Of a DNA stretch of 64,000 nt, positions 1 through 13,226 are shown one piece after another. Every line of letters begins with the position of its first letter. Within the stretch, counting starts at the first letter, position 1. The position numbers were made by a program, and so were the translations under genes. The notes under the pieces were generated by a model. The model worked only from the letters and a program-made list of their open reading frames with translations. It was not told the DNA's origin and ran no database searches. Origin of the DNA: Earliella scabrosa. Taxonomy: Eukaryota > Basidiomycota > Agaricomycetes > Polyporales > Polyporaceae. Location: the NCBI GenBank assembly GCA_022605405.1, contig JABYQQ010000008.1, positions 868,001 to 932,000 of the forward strand. The letters run 5' to 3'.

Positions 1-3000
1 CGTCACGGTTGGATAGGATAGGCTTGCTGAAACGCTCGTTAAACGAAGACTCCGTGCCCAGGAATCCGGGCATCAAGAAGTCGAAGAGACTCCATAGCTC
101 CAGGACGTTGTTCTGGATGGGTGTACCGGAAAGGATGAGTCGGTGGACAGCCTTGACTTGCTTGACTGCCTTGGTCAGCTTCGTCTTCGCATTCTTGATG
201 ATGTGGCCTTCATCGAGGATGCAGTAGTGCCAGCTGATGTCCTGCAGACTGTTGATATCGTTCCGGACGACCTCGTAGGATGTGACCACAACGTCGTAGG
301 TCTTGAGCTTAGAGAGGAGTTTGTAACGTTCCCTGGAGTTCCCGGTGTAGAGGACTGGGCGCAGGTTCTCGGTGTACTTGAGAATCTCATAGTACCAGTG
401 ACCAGTCAGAGTGGGCGGACAGACGATGAGCGATGGAAGATGCTTCGAGTCTGGGGACTTGGTCTCTTTGTACTTCTGGGCACGCTCGTGATGCTTGCTA
501 GCGAGGATGCATATTGACTGCAGGGTCTTGCCGAGACCCATATCTGCACCATCATTGTCAATCGAAACCCCATATCTCTTCAGAAACATCGGCTTACCGT
601 CGCAAAGGATACCATGGAGTTGATACTTGGCAAGGAATGCGAGCCAGTTGACACCCTCCTGCTGGTACTTGCGAAGCTCCGCCTTGATAGTGACTGGGAT
701 TTTGTATTGCTCCACCTTGTTGCCGTCCAGGAGTTGCATCAGGAACTGGCGCTCCTCGTCACGGCGCTTGAGCAAATCCTCGGGGAAGTTCGGAGGATCA
801 GGAAGGCCAGCCTACAGAGGACGTCAACAGATAGGAACAGAGAAGCAACTGTGACAATTACCTCCAGAGGCACCATCTTGACCAGGGACGCGAATGTATT
901 TGTGGCCGTCGCCCGAACGTCATCATCCGGATCACTCATCCGTCCCAGGACAGGCACGACCATGAAGATGACATACGGTAGAGCCTTGATGTCCAACTTC
1001 TGGACAATGTCTAACGCTCACTGTGAGCCACTACAGAAAGGATATGGGTATGCGAATACCCACGGTATATCAGCTCAATTGCTCCCTGGCGGTTCGCCAG
1101 GACGGCGGTGTCACCGAGATATGGCACGACCTTCTCGATGACATAGCGCATGGCCTCCACCGTTAGCACATCACAGATGGTGGCAAAGCACCTGGCGGCA
1201 GACTGTCGGACGATGGCGAAGCGGCTCCGCAGGGCGAGGACCACATGTGGGAAGAGTTCCCTGAAATTGTGCGATAGGTCGGCGTGGAAGGTGGGTACCA
1301 CAGCCTCGAGGACGCTGAGGGAGTCGATGACATCTTGCCCGTCGCGCTTCTCTATCTGCTCATCCATCTTCTCCACAGAGTCTGCAGGCGTTCCTTAGAA
1401 TGGAGCTCGACTTTCTCAAGCATCACATATGACTCACCTGTTGCGCATGCACTCAACAAACCCCCAGCCATTGCCTGCCACATTTTCGGAACCGCCTTGA
1501 GAAGTCGAGGACCGAACTTGCTCGAGAGCTTCTCGAATGCGAGTCGTGCGCCTCTGCGAGATAGTCGTGCCTTCGCAGGATCCTCCCCCTGCTTGTCGCC
1601 AGCCTCCTTGCCATTCGCCGCGTGCGCTCCGCCAGACTGCTTGTTGAAGGACAGCACCCCATTGAGGGTTTTGCGATGGTACAAGAACGTCGGAGTCTGC
1701 TCGACGTCCTGGCAGAGGAAGGTGCAGAGATTCTTGACGATCTTGTCCGGGGGCTGATTGAGTTCCCGTTGTACGCAAAACTCGACGAAGGCCGCGACGG
1801 CTGACGCAGAGTGTGTCTGCAGGTCCAGATTCTCCTCATTCTGTGTGAAGAGCAGATGAGTTACGTGTCTGAGAACGACTCAGAGGCAATGCTGCTGACC
1901 TTGATACTGTTCATGATGCCCTTCACGATCGGGCTAACCTTGTCTGGAGTATTCCTGAACGCAACAAACGCAGCGGCGAACGCGGCCGCGACCCTGACGT
2001 CGTACTGCGCCTTGACCTCAATGTACCGCTCGATGCTGGAAACGACCTTCAGGCGCTTGTCCTTGATGATCGCAAGCTCGCGCTTCTTCGTCCGGCCCAA
2101 GCTCTCTCTCAGCTTGTCAAACATCTGCCCGACGGCTGCCTGCGCGGTCTCGATAGTGAAGCACCCCGGCTTCGTGCCTGTCACGTCGATCTCCGTACCC
2201 AGCGAGGGAATCGCGCTCGCGGGCACCTTGCAGTCGTACGCGAATGACTGCAGCAGGTTGTAGCATTCGCCGTGGATCCGCGCGAGCGTGAACGCCATCT
2301 CGTGGTACGCCGCGGGCGGGTCCGCCTGCAGCCACGCAAGCGTCTTCTGGCTGAGCTCGGTCGCGAGCGGGGAGACTTCGATGAGCAGCGGCGCGTCGGG
2401 CCCCGCACGCGAATCGTGTTCGCGCGCCCAGCCTTCGGAGATGATCGCAGCCAGGAACTTCTGCAGCATGCTCGTGGACTCGATGTAGTGGAGGAGGATG
2501 GGCCGGAAGGTGTCGTCTACCGACATCCCAGGTTGGCTCTACCGGAGTCTGCGGTCAGTCACCCGTTACGTAGGGATAAGAGGCACGACCTACTGTTGAG
2601 GGCCAACAAGCGATAATGTGGGCCAACGCTGCAGACGCAGCTAGACGCGCTTGGATGACCACTTCGACAGGCACGAGCGACAAGTCCTGCGCGAGCATGT
2701 TCTTGTCGACGTTGTGCCTCTCAGACGGTCCACCACTGTCCGCGCCCACGGTCGGATCGTAGAAGCTTGACGAGTCTAGCGGGAGGCCGAGAGGAGTCAT
2801 CAGGACAGCATACCACTCCAGCAACACCGCCTGCGTAAGAGAGGACTCCATCCAACCGCTCATCGCGTTGAGGATTGAGAGCACCTCCTGCCAGGTCGTT
2901 AGCGTCGCCTTGCGGATGTCCGAGCGCTCTTCGACAAGGAGGTTCTGGAAGAGGAGGCGGAGCAAAGGGATAGATATCCACCCTCGAGGGAGTGAGGGCA

Positions 3001-5423
3001 CTGTCATGAACGTGTGGAGGGTCTTCACCACGGCCAAGCGCACGTTGGCAATCGTATGGCGGAAGAAGGGGAAGAGTGTGGGAGCGAGCTGTGTGATAGG
3101 ATGTCTGACCGCGATCTGTCAGTATAGGAAGGTGTATTGTGAGTGGATGAACGTACGATCGCGAGGGGTCTGCGATGATTTCAATCACTTGATTGTACGT
3201 CACCAGTTGACCTGCCATTTGTGTAAGGACGGCGCACGAAGCACGAATATCGCTTGAAACATACCCAGTAGGTCCATAACTCCGCCGACACTTGAGCTAA
3301 GGTCGTCCTTCATGTCGCTCAGGCAGCTCCAAAGCACCGCAAGGACTCTGCTGAGCTCTTCCGGTAACCGCTCGACGAGGTAAGCGGCAACGGGGAGCAG
3401 ACACGACGCTGCCACAGAGCGCACGTCGTCGTCACGGTCTCCGAGGCTGGAGGCAAAGTGTCAGTGCACTGAGAACACCTCATAAAAAGGAGGACTGACC
3501 CGAGCACTGCTGCGTCCACAACACCTCTTAGGACCTCCTTGCCATCATCGACCTCCATCCCGCTATCTTCCGGCACATCCAGGCTGACGAGATCGCTTCT
3601 CACAGCGACCTCGTACTTGATGCCAAGTAAACCAGCGTGGCGGACTTCCCAGACGTGGCCCTTCTCAGAATGCTTGTTGAGCGCGTTGCCGTTAGTGGGC
3701 TTGACAGTGACTGGGAAATCTTGTCGTATCATCTGCAGAAGGACGTTGTGTACGTGCAGTACCGATCTGCGGGGCATATGAAGGAGTAGGGCAGCTAGAG
3801 TCTGTGAGACTGTTTCGCGCACAGGCGCGACGACCTACAAATCATCATCAATGAGTGCGATCGACACACGCTCGATTGGGAACCTCACCTGATCGGATAC
3901 GAAGTCGCCAAAACGGTCGAGGACGAAGATGCAGAGGAACTTGACCGCGAGATCGTTGCACCACTTCTCGTGAGCGACGAGATTCTCGTCCCATGAAAGG
4001 TCCGCTGCGGTCGGTGGTTAATGACATCATGCCATCGGGTGGTCGAGGCCACTCACCCTTCATCCCGCCGTACCTTCCCTGCAATTTGAGGACTTCTCTT
4101 AGTGCCATTGCGGCACCATGTCGCACCTCCCATGCGGCGCTGAAGAGATCTACCTCGAGCAGCTTGACCAATCCGTCCCATACCCAGTGGCCGGACTGGA
4201 CTTCGAGCGCCTTGGACTTGCTCTCCGTCTTCGGAGCCACTGCACCACCCTTTGAGGGGTCAATGATCACACGATCGTGCGCCGGCCCTTCAGCGGGGGA
4301 CTTCGGGCTGTCTACGCGCTGTTTCGGCGTCGGGTGGTCGTCCGAACCCACGAGACGTGCCCTAGCCATCGTTAGCAGGTTCCCACATAGCGTGCGTGTG
4401 GGCTTACTTCGATTGGCCCGCAGCAGCGGCTTGGTACTTAGAGTTAGAGCCTTGTGGTGGGGGCGCCGCGGCGACGACTGCTGCATTCCCTGGTTTCCGC
4501 TTACGCTTCAGCCTGTTGCGTTCGCGTGCGGAGAGAGCTGATGTGTCTTCAGGTGCCGGCGTCCCCATTGCTGGAGAGGGGGCGGGTGTGGAGGACTTCG
4601 ACCTATGCGGCACGGAGCCTTCCTTCTTTACCCTGATATCGACAAACTCATCTGTGGGAGAGCTTGGGATGGTCTCCTCTTCCACCTTCACAGGGGGCGC
4701 CATCTCGACGTCCTGGTCGGCTTCGTCCGCAGCAAGCTCCTTGTCGATATCCATGTCGTCGGCACCACCGAAGCTGTCGAGGAAGTCAAGCCCTAAACGT
4801 CCCATGGCTTCTTTGCGCGCCTTCTTGACTTCTGTAGAGTTCGCGAGGATACCCGTGGGTTTTGTGAACTCCTTTCCCGAGGACGCCAGGAGAAGAGTTC
4901 CCTTCTCCATCAGCTCCCGGACAGAGAAGGAAGGGAAGTCAGGTGCAGGGAGAGAGGACGAGGCGCCGTATGGTTTGGACTCCACATCGGGATATGGTGT
5001 CCACAATGGGACTAGTATGAAGATCTGTGAGAGTGCGGTGGAAGCGGCAGAGCGCGTCTCGTGAGATCTTGAATGCAGATATGGCAGTATCTGTGCCATA
5101 CGTGTATTAGGGGCTGCGTGCATCCAACCGACGAGAGACACGCACCCTGGCGACTACTGCCATCAATTCGGACCACCCTGAAGGATCGCCGGCAGGCACA
5201 TGGTGGCGGGCGGTCTTGACATCGTCCTCGACGAGGGCGACGTCGCTGATGATGCTCTTGGCAGCGAGCTGAGCTAGTTGTTTGGCAGCTGTTGTTCGCA
5301 CAGATGCAGACGACCCCGTGTCGAGCAACAACAGGAGCCGGTCCAATCTGCGCAGGCGGGGTTGAGCACTTTGTCTGCGAACACAGGACCTGCCTATTCC
5401 GCACACACGCACCTCGACGTCAT
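1..5423 (-). CDS. MOT1: TATA-binding-protein-associated factor BTAF1/Mot1, SWI2/SNF2 ATPase (C-terminus off the window)
   Basis: Mot1 uses ATP to strip TBP from DNA in the nucleus. The start is ATG at 5421-5423 (MTSR); a 65-nt intron (5348-5412) then joins to RLDRLLLLLDTGSS, the classic Mot1 N-terminus. HEAT-repeat-like helical exons follow through about 4.4-0.8 kb, with an acidic/basic linker near 4.4-4.8 kb. The ATPase core starts near 0.7 kb: motif I is DDMGLGKTLQS, interrupted by an intron at about 543-598 that splits its Asp pair, and motif II is LDEGHIIKN near 195-225. DEGH in place of DEAH is typical of this family. Many short introns are present. The rest of the helicase core lies beyond base 1. 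The identification is secure; individual exon borders are approximate. Confidence 0.95.
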
Positions 5424-6047
5424 TACGTAACCGACCGGACCGCTGCTCCGCGCTTGAAGATCACAGGCAGGATAACGGGGAAGTTCTCACGCTCACCCGC
5501 CACGACGACTGTTCCTTTTATCATCTCGCCCTTGTTGTGACGGAAATTTGACGCTGTCACGCGTGACCTGTCATCTGTGTCCCTTGGGCGCCACGGTCTG
5601 ATACCCCAAACAAAGCCTCCGTGCTCTCTGACAGTCCTTCTTGTTCGTCTCTGCAACACAATCCGTCCGTGTAACACGTCCAAGAGCTGTGCCAGGACTG
5701 AGCCTTCCCCCGCTCGCACCTTGAGCAAGGCCACCACGTCGGTCGCTGCCGGTCACGGCGTAACGGTTCAGATCTGATCACCAAATTGGGACCCCGCCGC
5801 ATCATTCGTGGCCGCTTCTCTAATCGTCCTTGATCTCGTCCCCGAACGCCCACAACACGGTGAGCAGCCTTCGTTTGCACCTGCCAGCTGTCTGCGAACG
5901 CGCTAGAACGAATGGGACACAGCTACCAATGCGGCAGGCCAGGGACAGCCCGGGTGGCACCTAACGATCACGGGAAGTCGCGTTTATGAAGAGGCTTCTG
6001 TTTGCCACGAAACAAGTCGCTGATCCGGACGCGTGAGCGCACCAGCT
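5424..6047. other. Intergenic region between the divergent Mot1 and JmjC genes
   Basis: About 620 bases separate the two divergent starts, so this stretch probably holds both promoters. The open frames across it have no recognisable domain and lack conserved-looking composition. I see no convincing TATA box or RNA gene. Confidence 0.5.
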
Positions 6048-7636
6048 ATGCGCGATCTTACCTTTCAAGGCTGCCGTGAGCACGATCCCATTGACCCAAG
6101 CATGGAAAGCATGCCTGCAGGTATTCGTGAGGTGCTCGACGCCTTCCTGGCAGAGCTCCGCGACGCAGCTTGCGTCAACACACAAGGCACGTATGACATG
6201 GTCTGTTTGCATCTGTGTTGTTCGTTTAACCGCCGACTTGCCTTCTGATAGATATCATCTACTGCGAGCGAGCCGCGGCAGCTGTCCTCCTCGACGCAGC
6301 ACGCGAGCTTCCCTCCATGAAAACGGACGTGCGTGCGCCTCTGGAAACCCTGCTCCAACTTGCGCACCAGAAAATGGCAATCAGCGGTGTGGGCTCACGT
6401 GGTTGGCGGAGGATTTACACGGACACATCTATCCTCCTCGCCTTCGCCGCTATTCTCCACTTCGGGCCAGCCCAGGATAGGACGTATGCGCTCGATGCCA
6501 TCTCCCACCTGGACCATGCTATCGTTATCGCGGCTGCTCCAGGCGAAGGAAGAATGGACCTAATACTCGAGCTTGTTGGGCGTATACAGTCGGAATGTCT
6601 CGACCATACGGCAGCTTCCCACCAATCAGCAACCTTCGCGTACAAGAAGCACCCGCTCACATCTACTCTCTCACCTCCGCTTGCGAGCGCTCCGAAGACT
6701 GTTCCTCGTTGTGGTAATCCTCCGTCTCTGAGCACCTTTATTTCCCGTCTTTCCCAACAACCGTTCGTCCTCCCGGGCTTTCTCTCTGATTGGCCTGCGC
6801 TCAACGAACATCCATGGAGCTCACTGGATTACTTGCGATCCGTCGCGGGTCCTGGCCGTGTCGTCCCAGTAGAAGTGGGAAGCGACTACAGGAGCGACGA
6901 GTGGACCCAGAAAATGATGCCCTGGGAAGAGTTCCTCTCTGCCCTGGAGGCATCGCCCTCTGGCACCGGTTCAAGACCGATACTGTACCTGGCACAGCAT
7001 AGCCTGTTCAATCAATTTCCTACCCTGAAAGACGACATTTTCGCACCCGACTACGTCTATTGCGAAATAGCTCCACCGGTTAATTATCCTCAGTATGCGC
7101 CCCCTGCGAATGAGGAGCGGCTCGTGCTCAACGCGTGGCTAGGACCGAAGGGGACGGTCTCGCCCGCGCATACTGTGAGTGCTATGAAGTCATCTCCGTG
7201 GGTAAATCTGACCGATGTCTAGGATCCTTTCTTCAACTTCTACGGTATGTCACCTGCACAACCACAATGACGCGTTGCTGATCGCCTCCCAGCCCAAGTC
7301 GTTGGTCGGAAGACCATCTGGCTAGCACCACCCGAGACAACACCATATATGTATCCCTATCCCTCCAGCGCCCCGTGCTCGTCCGAGCAGCCACGGAACC
7401 CTGCAGCCAACAATGAGAGTCCCTCGATGAGCAACACGTCTCGTGTTGACGTCCTTCTCACTGCGCCTGCAGAAGTCGCCGCCAGCAAGTTGGAGTATCC
7501 GGATTTCTGGGAGCATGTTGCCCCCGCAGCGATGTCAGTGACGCTGGAACCAGGTGATTTGTTATTCTTCCCGCCAGGATGGTGGCATGCTATGCGCAGC
7601 GAGGAAACAAGCTTCTCTGTATCTATGTGGTTCTGA
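6048..7636 (+). CDS. JmjC/cupin_8 domain protein, Fe(II)/2-oxoglutarate oxygenase of the JMJD5/KDM8 type
   Basis: Predicted non-haem iron, 2-oxoglutarate-dependent oxygenase (protein or histone hydroxylase/demethylase class). An N-terminal helical region of about 200 residues precedes the cupin domain, as in JMJD5. The first two iron ligands are in SPAHTDPFFNFY (HxD), which is formed only after an intron at 7175-7222 is removed. A further intron follows at 7245-7292. The distal His is in GWWHAMRSEE, just before the stop, and PGDLLFFPPGWWH is the typical cupin end. The first intron is best read as 6205-6251, which keeps frame into IIYCERAAAA. The start could be ATG 6048, 6102 or 6111. The substrate cannot be told from sequence. 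Confidence 0.88.
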
Positions 7637-7766
7637 GTCAAATAGCAGTACCGATAGCGAATTCAGAATACACGTGTAATGTGCACTTGACAGTATGAGC
7701 GCTTAGGAGGACATCTGTGCCGACGCAGAGCGTCTATTCTGCCGTACAACCTTGTCTTCATCCAAG

Positions 7767-10200
7767 ATGTCGAGTCGGGCAGGCGGCCTCTACGGCGGCA
7801 TCCAGTTCTCCTCATCTAAACCCTTTCTATCCACACAAGGTCCTGCAACGTCGTCCTCAACTCCTGCCGCAGAGAAAACACCTTCGACTGTCCCAGCGGA
7901 CACCTCGAGCATCCCAGCACAAAACCCCGCCGCATCCACCAGCAGCGCAGGGGGCGAATCGGGCGCACCAGCCAAGGCCACAGCCGGTATTCCTCCCTCT
8001 CCTACAGCGTTCGCGTCGTAGAGCTCGTTATTCACGATAATCATCGTTCATGTGCCCTCCCACCGTGAACTCGGATCCGGATGATGCCCTGTCCCCCGTT
8101 TGCGTGGCGCTTCGCATGGCCTCACAGGATGGTCGGCTGCGCTAGCTTTTGCGCCGACGCGTCGCCAGGCTCTCAAAGCCAAACCTGCAGCACCTCGACT
8201 CCCCGTAGGCGCTGCCGTCACCGGCACTGCGGCCCCAGCAGCTGCGACCGCAACGATCTCAAGCACGGCGGTCGTGTTTGCTCCACCTTCGCTCGTGGAC
8301 AGCACCCCGTCCAAATCAGAGGAGACAAACCTGAGTCAAGGGCCAACGCAAACGCAAGCGCAGCCGCAAGGACAGGGATGGGGCAGGAAGGTCAAGCCCC
8401 CCTCCATGGTCCTGGATGAGGACGTGAATGGGTTCAAGGCCAAACGGGGCGGGAAGAAGGACGGTGGGGGCGGTGGGAAGAAGAAGGGAAAGAAGGTGCG
8501 TAGGCATCCTTGTCGGCACTAGACCACCTGGGTCAATCGCGTCTGCAGAACAAGAATGCCCAAGTCGCGGTGTGGAATCCCGACGAAGCTTATGATCCGA
8601 TGCGTCCAAACGACTACAACGAGTTCAAGCTCTGGCAGCGCCGCGAACGGGAAGAGCGCAGAGAGCGCATTCTTGAGGAGCGTCGTCGTGGAGATGACCG
8701 CAAGCGCTACAGGCGCAGCAGTAGCTATTCTAGCTACAACAGCGGTTCAGAAGAAGAGCGTCCTCGCAAAGCAGGTGAGTAGACTAGTTCTCGTGCATGC
8801 ATCCGCATCAGAGGAGAACAAATCCATCTTTACAGGTCGTTTCGAGGACCGCGACGAGATGGAAGAGGACTACGCTCGTCCCCGTGGCATTGGCATGGGT
8901 GCTGCGGCAGCATTCAACGCACCCCCTCCTACTGCGCCTGTCAGTGTCAACATGACCGGAGATGAAGCCTATCAGCGTCGTTTAGCAATGTCACAAGGGG
9001 TCAAGCCTCCGGAACCACCCGCACCAAGCTTTGCACCTCCATTTGCATCTGCAACTATCCCCCCGAATCCGTCTTCATCGCTCGCTTCCGATGATGAACG
9101 GAACGACCATGACATTCCAGGGCTCGCAGGAATGCATTCACTGCCTCCGCCGCCGGTACCTACAGTCGTGCCTGTCGCTCAATCCGGCGAAGAGGCATAC
9201 CTACGTCGACTAGCCATGTCTCAGCAACCGCCTCCGCCCCCTCGCGTACCAAGTCCTATGCCGTTCTCCATCTCGCCACCGCCCTTTACGCCTAGCATGT
9301 CGCCTCCCGTGATGCCACCACCTCCTCCTCCGATTGTATCACCACCCCCGGCGAACGCGCCTGTTGGGCCAGCGTTGATACCCGCCAAGATACAGAGCAG
9401 CAAACAAGCTGCAGCCGCGATTGCTGCTCGGTTGAGCGCACTTGCTCCTAAAGGCAATGCCGCTGCGCCTGCGCCAACTCCTGCAGCATCTAATGCATCT
9501 CCAGAGGAACAATCAGAGGCGCCAAAGAGGTGAGATACTCTCTCGTCTCCACTGCATATAGCTGTCCTCATACTGTGCTGCGCAGACCGGACCCTCACGG
9601 TTTCGCTGCTCGCCTCATGGCGAAGTGGGGGCACAAGGAGGGCCAAGGGCTTGGTGTGGACGGAAGCGGTATCGTCCATGCGCTCACGGTCGAGCAAGTC
9701 GCGCAGGGCAAGAGCGGGAAGGGCAAAGGCAAGGGTGGAAAAGACGTCCCCGCGGTAGCTGCGAAGATGGGCAAGATCGTGAACATGAACGAGGATGCGA
9801 AGGCGAAAGAAGACCGGGAGCGGTTCGGCGAGCCGAGCAGGGTGGTCGTGCTCACGAACATGGTCGGCTTGGAAGATGTCGAGGATGAGGAGCTGCGCGG
9901 GGAGATCGGTACGTTGTCGCATCGGTGTCTTCTTGTCGCCGCCATCTGACGACGCATCGACACGAAGGCGACGAGTGCTCGAAGAACGGCACCGTTGAGC
10001 GGGTGATCGTCCACCCCGTCTATCCCCCGCCCGAGAATCCAGATGATGCCGTCCGCATCTTTGTGCTCTTTGCGGGGCCTGTGGGTGCTTGGAAGACGGT
10101 GCGGGAGTTGGACGGGCGGTACTTCGGCGGCCGCAGTGTGCGCGCGCGGTACTTCCCCGAGGCTCGCTTCAGTGCGGCGGATTTGGACGGGCCGCTGTGA
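7767..10200 (+). CDS. SPF45: Splicing factor 45 homologue (SPF45/RBM17), G-patch plus UHM domain
   Basis: Spliceosome-associated factor acting in 3' splice-site choice; the UHM binds Trp-containing ULM peptides of SF3b155, SF1 and U2AF65. From the N-terminus: [14 protein letters not shown], the conserved [10 protein letters not shown] segment, a basic Lys/Gly stretch, [20 protein letters not shown], an Arg/Glu-rich helix, two copies of a GDEAYxRRLAMSQ motif separated by proline-rich runs, a G-patch ([13 protein letters not shown]), then a C-terminal UHM whose R-X-F type motif is GRYFGGR. Introns lie near 7987-8127, 8495-8549, 8775-8835, 9532-9585 and 9908-9970. The order matches SPF45 throughout. 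The start is ATG 7767. It runs in tandem with the JmjC gene, about 130 bases downstream. Confidence 0.93.
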
Positions 10201-10586
10201 GGGAAGGGGTGCTTGTTGTGGCTCCCGGGTATCGAGTAGTATCTGCTCTCAGCTATCGTTGTATCGTTTGTCCAATGTGCTAACATCGCTTTTCCCATTC
10301 TGTGATGACATGATATGTGTGCCGAGGCATTGCTGCACGCTGGCTGCAGGTGAGCCCAGTCTCGCCGTCACGATGGTTGGGTCGCTTACGTAAAGTGCTA
10401 GCAGTTGAACAATGCGACACAATTGATAACCACGGCATCTCAATGTTGGTCTCGAATACTCCCTACCATGAATTTGCCATCCGGTTGCGGCCCCCTAGCA
10501 CACACCGGGGGCATGGCCCGATGTAACTCTCCGTTATATTCTGATCACATCGCGTTTAAGATCCAAATGTAAGCCCTGTGTTTCTT

Positions 10587-10693
10587 AGGCGTCACATCTC
10601 GGAGACATTCCAAATGTTCCGAGATTTGGTGTTACATGCTGGATACATTTTGAATGCCTCATGTATCCAGCATGTATCCAGGTTGTGACGCCT
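10587..10693. repeat. Foldback (MITE-like) repeat with nested hairpins
   Basis: The ends are a perfect 10-bp inverted repeat, AGGCGTCACA and TGTGACGCCT. Inside are two more: TCTCGGA with TCCGAGA, and ATGCTGGATACAT with ATGTATCCAGCAT. The whole unit can fold into stacked hairpins. I see no clear target-site duplication and no other copy in this window. Confidence 0.6.
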
Positions 10694-10896
10694 CTATACA
10701 TGGGAGGTATGTTTGGACCTTAATCGCAATTTGATCAAGATGTAACAATGAGTTACATAGTCTGATGCCCCCGGTGACAATACTGACCGTCGGACCCTCA
10801 CATCCACTGGCGAACTTTGAAGTGATGGGCCATTGTGGTCCAACCAACTTTTGTCTGGCACCGCAGCAGTCGCCAACCACCGGTCAATGCCATGTC

Positions 10897-10903
10897 TATA
10901 TAA
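10897..10903 (+). promoter_or_regulatory. Candidate TATA box of the MYND gene at 10999
   Basis: TATATAA lies about 96-102 bases upstream of the start codon, a plausible spacing for a fungal TATA element with a short 5' leader. The match is by sequence only. Confidence 0.45.
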
Positions 10904-10998
10904 TGCCTCAATGCTGTCATAGACCACACTAGTAATTGACACCCGGCCCTCCCTTTCCTCACCACTTGCTTCAGATTCACCTCCCTCATCCAACTGGT

Positions 10999-12023
10999 AT
11001 GCCTCAGTCTCTCGACGACGACGCCTATTTCGGACGCTGTTCGGCTTGCCGTATCTCCCGCGCAGAGCTAAAGGCACCTCTGAAGCGGTGCGCCAGGTGC
11101 TCGACGGTGGTGTATTGCAGCAAAGAGTGCCAAAAGTCGGCGTGGCCCGCACACAGGTCAGTCTCCTCACCAGCCCCGCGACCTTCTCCCCGATCTAACC
11201 ACAGCGTGCCTTCAGGGAGTCGTGTATGAAAACCTCCCAGATTCTCGCCGACGTCGTCCGAGACGAGCCCTCATCCTATCTCGCCCTCGGTTACCCCACC
11301 GCCGTCGCCATGATGCGCGCCCTCCAGGAATGGATACACCTGCACTCGTACTCGATAATGCTCATGGTCAACTGCCACGTCTACTGCCACGAAGGCGTCT
11401 CGGCCACCCTCGCCTCCTCCAATGCCGTCGGGATCATCCTTCACGCAAGGCCAGTCGGAAACGACCCCGCGGAGGCGTTCTATTTCGACGGAATGATCAC
11501 GGTGGCTGGTCCTGATCTCCCCGACCCCGAGAGCTTTCGCGCGTTATGCGAGAAGGGAGAGGCATCGATCCGCGGCGCCGATTCGGAGCCGGTGCCTCCG
11601 CCTTTCGCTGGGGTCATCCCCACCGTCTACAGAATCCTGGAGGCGGAGGGCATGATCACCGTCGTCAAACCGTGCACGCTGCAATATCCCCCGGATCACG
11701 TCGCGGACACGATGGGACAGGAGATGCGGACGAAGGTGTTCGAGGACATCAGCGTCATGTGCGCTGCCGCGGTCGTGAACGGAATGATACTGGACCACGT
11801 CGAGCAGGAGCCCCAGCAGGGGCGCATGCCGAATGTCGAGCAGTTCGTGCGGGTGAAGAAGCGCTGGAGGAAGCGCACCGTGCCTGAGGCCCTGGCCTGG
11901 GGTACAGTTTGGGCTGTTATGTTGAATGCGGGGTTGTCCAAGACTGGATTGTGCCCACAGGCGCTTTGGTCGACCTTCGGCTGGCGGGACCCGGTTAGTG
12001 AGCCTGAGGTCACGGGTGGTTAG
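10999..12023 (+). CDS. MYND-type zinc-finger protein, family copy A
   Basis: The N-terminal MYND finger binds two zinc ions: CSACRISRAELKAPLKRC and CSTVVYCSKECQKSAWPAH. The last Cys ligand (HRESC) comes from exon 2, because the intron at 11157-11215 cuts the finger after its His. A family C-terminal region of about 260 residues follows, with LGYPTAVAMMRALQEWIHLH and FAGVIPTVYRIL, both alignable with the other MYND copies here. No catalytic SET domain is visible. MYND domains usually bind proline-rich partner peptides; the role of this family is unknown. This copy stands apart from the main MYND cluster at 27.9-46 kb. Confidence 0.88.
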
Positions 12024-12226
12024 TCGGATGGTGTGTACACCGTCATTCCTGCCGACCAGACATGCTGGTAGATCTATAGCTAGAGGTACATCGGACGCGA
12101 CATCTTCCGACCCCACGACCGAACTCTAGGACAGAGCCTCAGTTGACACAACTTCTCACACCGTTATGCCATTCCTCCCTTCATGCCCTATCCCCACTTG
12201 TATCGTACAGCCCAGCAAACTAGTCG

Positions 12227-13009
12227 CTAGAAGAGCGCGAGCGGGACGTGTATTAAGTCAATCGTAGCCATTGCCCTGCCCCTTCCAATAATATCGATCA
12301 ACTTCGCGTCCGTCTTCACCAGATCCCAATGCGCCTAGCGAGACCGCGGGTGTTAACATCTCACACTAGACACTGGGGAATCAGTCGGTTACCTCGACGC
12401 TGGTCCACCCAATGAATAGAACCAAAGCGTTGGGCTTCTCCTCAACAGGACCCCAGGTCGCATCGACCACCCCGGCTCCACCGGAGACCGCGTCGACAAG
12501 CTCCCGGATGAGACTCTCGAGCGCAGACATGGACTCGCCGTCCTTGAGTGTGAAGGTCGCGATCTCGAGGGTGGGAGCCCCGAATGCCTTGTATGGCTCT
12601 TTCTGCGTCTTGACGTGAATCATCTGTACTTTGCCGGCGAAGAACGACCCGGTTGCCCGGTTGAGCACCGGATACTCCGTCTTGTTTTCCATAAGCCGCT
12701 TGTGATCCTCGAGCGTCTCCCATGCTACACCGTAGAGTCCTATGAGCTACCTCAGGCCATATCGAGGGACGAAGAGGCGTACCGATGAGTGCATACACCG
12801 TCTCCTTGTCTTCATGCTGAAGCCCCCAGTGCACACTACTCAGAATGTCAGGATGAGATCTCACTGTACTGTTTAGCGACGCACTTGATGCATCCTTGCT
12901 GCGCCTTGAGGATCGAGAAGGCTGCGTTCACGAGTTCCCGGTCGTGCGGGCTGTTCTTGATGGCGTCCGTGGCAGGAGAGTAGGCGATCTCGATAGTTGG
13001 CTGGCTCAT
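12227..13009 (-). CDS. Small alpha/beta-barrel-like protein, tandem paralogue 1
   Basis: Predicted protein of about 190 residues. The exons encode, in order, MSQPTIEIAYSPAT with an HDREL helix, HWGLQHEDKETVYALI, WETLEDHKRL with IQMIHVK-like strands and the WGPVEEKPNALVLFIGW motif, and a last exon starting AHWDLVKTD and ending IHVPLALF. The two repeated ferredoxin-like halves, each with HEDKET or IGW strands, resemble dimeric alpha/beta barrels (ABM/EthD-like); this fold call is inference. Four short exons share intron positions with paralogues at 15217 and 16390. No catalytic residue can be assigned. The start is ATG 13009. Confidence 0.7.
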
Positions 13010-13226
13010 ATCGGAGTCGATAGTCTGCAGCTACTGAGTACTGTGAGCAGTGCAGTGGTGGTGGTGGAAGGTGACAAAGCCTGGCCCGGAACTCGAGTGG
13101 GAAGCTTGAAAGCTTGGACTCTCATGACCAGGAAGTGTATAAGGTAATCCGTCTCCGAGAGCGCAGCCATTGGCCATCGGTGGGAGACTGAAGCCCTCGT
13201 ATACGCACTCAAGCAGCCGGGCCGGT

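Larger units (their letters stand above)
10201..10998. other. Intergenic region between SPF45 and the first MYND gene
   Basis: About 800 bases without a supportable gene. It contains a 107-bp foldback repeat (10587-10693) and a candidate TATA box close to the downstream gene. Confidence 0.6.

Noticed and set aside
143..517. Long plus-strand open frame at the left edge
   Set aside because: It is a shadow of the Mot1 ATPase exons on the minus strand, whose motifs are unmistakable.
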